NCBI GenBank assembly: GCA_002162915.1
Contig: MABB01000100.1
Coordinates: 1 to 6,575, forward strand
Direction of reading: 5' to 3'
From: Rhodospirillales bacterium 47_12_T64
GTDB taxonomy: Bacteria > Pseudomonadota > Alphaproteobacteria > Kiloniellales > Kiloniellaceae
DNA: 6,575 bases
The notes below the pieces were generated by a model that saw nothing but the letters and a program-made list of their open reading frames with translations, was not told the DNA's origin and did no database searches. The position numbers were made by a program, and so were the translations under genes. Shown one piece after another: positions 6,055 through 6,575 of this stretch. Position 1 is the first letter of the stretch. Every line of letters begins with the position of its first letter.

Positions 6055-6575
6055 TGTGAAGCCAGACGGACATTACCAACCCGAGCCCCACCAATACAGT
6101 CAACATGACGGTTCCACCATAAGAAATCAGTGGTAAAGGAACGCCGACCACCGGCACTAATCCCATAATCATTGCAATATTGATAAACACATAAAGAAAC
6201 AAGTTAAAGGTCAATCCGATCGCCAAAAGTCGCCCAAACTGATTTCGCGATCTTAGGGATATTGCCACCCCGTACACCATCAACAAAAGATAAAGTCCCA
6301 ACAAAACCAAACCACCGACCATGCCAAACTCTTCAGCCAACATCGTAAAAATGAAATCAGTTTGTTTCTCCGGCAAGAAATTCAGATGGCTCTGTGAGCC
6401 TTGTAAAAAACCTTTACCAAAGACACCACCAGACCCAAAAGCAATTTTGGATTGATGGATATGATAACCTGTACCCAAAGGATCTTGTTCGGGGTTAAGG
6501 AAAATCAAAACCCTGTTCTTCTGGTAGCTATGTAAAAATTGCCACCCTATTGGAATAGCAGCAAGTCCTGCAGCA
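6014..6575 (-). CDS. rodA: RodA, SEDS peptidoglycan glycosyltransferase, N-terminal half cut by the window edge
   Basis: Integral membrane polymerase of lipid II that works with PBP2 (MrdA) and MreBCD in the elongasome to build the lateral wall. The last 186 residues are present, about half of a typical protein of some 370; the frame stays open to the right edge. Key features are RVLIFLNPEQDPLGTGYH, QSKIAFGSGGVFGKG, then FLPEKQTDFIF, whose aspartate (codon 6358-6356) corresponds to the essential catalytic Asp262 of E. coli RodA. After it come the hydrophobic segments GMVGGLVLLGLYLLLMVYGV, LLAIGLTFNLFLYVFINIAM and a final helix after GVPLPLISYGG, with a short polar tail ending YDE. EKQTDFIF and GVPLPLISYGG point to RodA rather than FtsW. 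In related genomes rodA closes the mreBCD-mrdA-rodA operon, whose other genes would lie beyond the right edge. A TTG at 6508-6506 is internal, not the start. Confidence 0.95.
   Translation of the reverse strand, partial: AAGLAAIPIGWQFLHSYQKNRVLIFLNPEQDPLGTGYHIHQSKIAFGSGGVFGKGFLQGSQSHLNFLPEKQTDFIFTMLAEEFGMVGGLVLLGLYLLLMVYGVAISLRSRNQFGRLLAIGLTFNLFLYVFINIAMIMGLVPVVGVPLPLISYGGTVMLTVLVGLGLVMSVWLHRDIKISRHGVYDE

Noticed and set aside
6014..6508. RodA fragment starting at TTG 6508 as a complete short protein
   Set aside because: The frame continues to the right edge with RodA-like residues (HSYQKNRVLIFLNP), so the TTG is an internal leucine codon.
1..6575. CRISPR array, mobile element, toxin-antitoxin or phage defence system
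   Set aside because: No regularly spaced repeats, transposase or integrase frames, tRNA-like ends or defence domains were seen; all genes over 400 bases are accounted for by ordinary chromosomal functions.

Overview
The window looks like ordinary chromosomal DNA from a fairly AT-rich proteobacterium, most likely an alphaproteobacterium. That placement rests on the style of two genes: a small PAS_5-like protein (YW...P...DI opening) and a short alpha/beta protein with a C-terminal membrane anchor. Both types are familiar to me from Rhodospirillales/Kiloniellales-like genomes, but I could not search, so it is an inference. There are no RNA genes, insertion sequences, phage genes or CRISPR arrays.

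Layout, left to right. pepN (aminopeptidase N, minus strand, C-terminus cut by the left edge) occupies 1-2167. An AT-rich 341-base gap follows, holding a candidate pepN promoter with a palindrome over its -10. Next comes bfd (minus), the bacterioferritin-associated [2Fe-2S] ferredoxin, divergent from a YdjA-type nitroreductase gene (plus, TTG start). The region between them carries one strong and one weaker Fur-box-like sequence. A 16-bp hairpin with a T-run terminates the nitroreductase gene. Two small minus-strand genes then form a likely operon: the PAS-like protein first, then the tail-anchored protein 17 bases downstream. A 209-base divergent region with short direct repeats precedes a single plus-strand gene for a TviB/WbpO-type UDP-N-acetylhexosamine 6-dehydrogenase. 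It converges on rodA (minus, N-terminal half cut by the right edge), with an extended imperfect hairpin across the junction.

Functionally the window mixes unlinked housekeeping and accessory functions: peptide turnover (PepN), iron release from bacterioferritin with probable Fur control (Bfd), a flavin reductase of unknown substrate, a possible small sensory/membrane pair, nucleotide-sugar oxidation for surface polysaccharide, and cell-wall elongation (RodA). I found no convincing new multi-gene system. The items most worth checking are the iron-regulated divergent bfd region, the PAS/tail-anchored pair, and the repeat-bearing promoter region of the sugar dehydrogenase gene.
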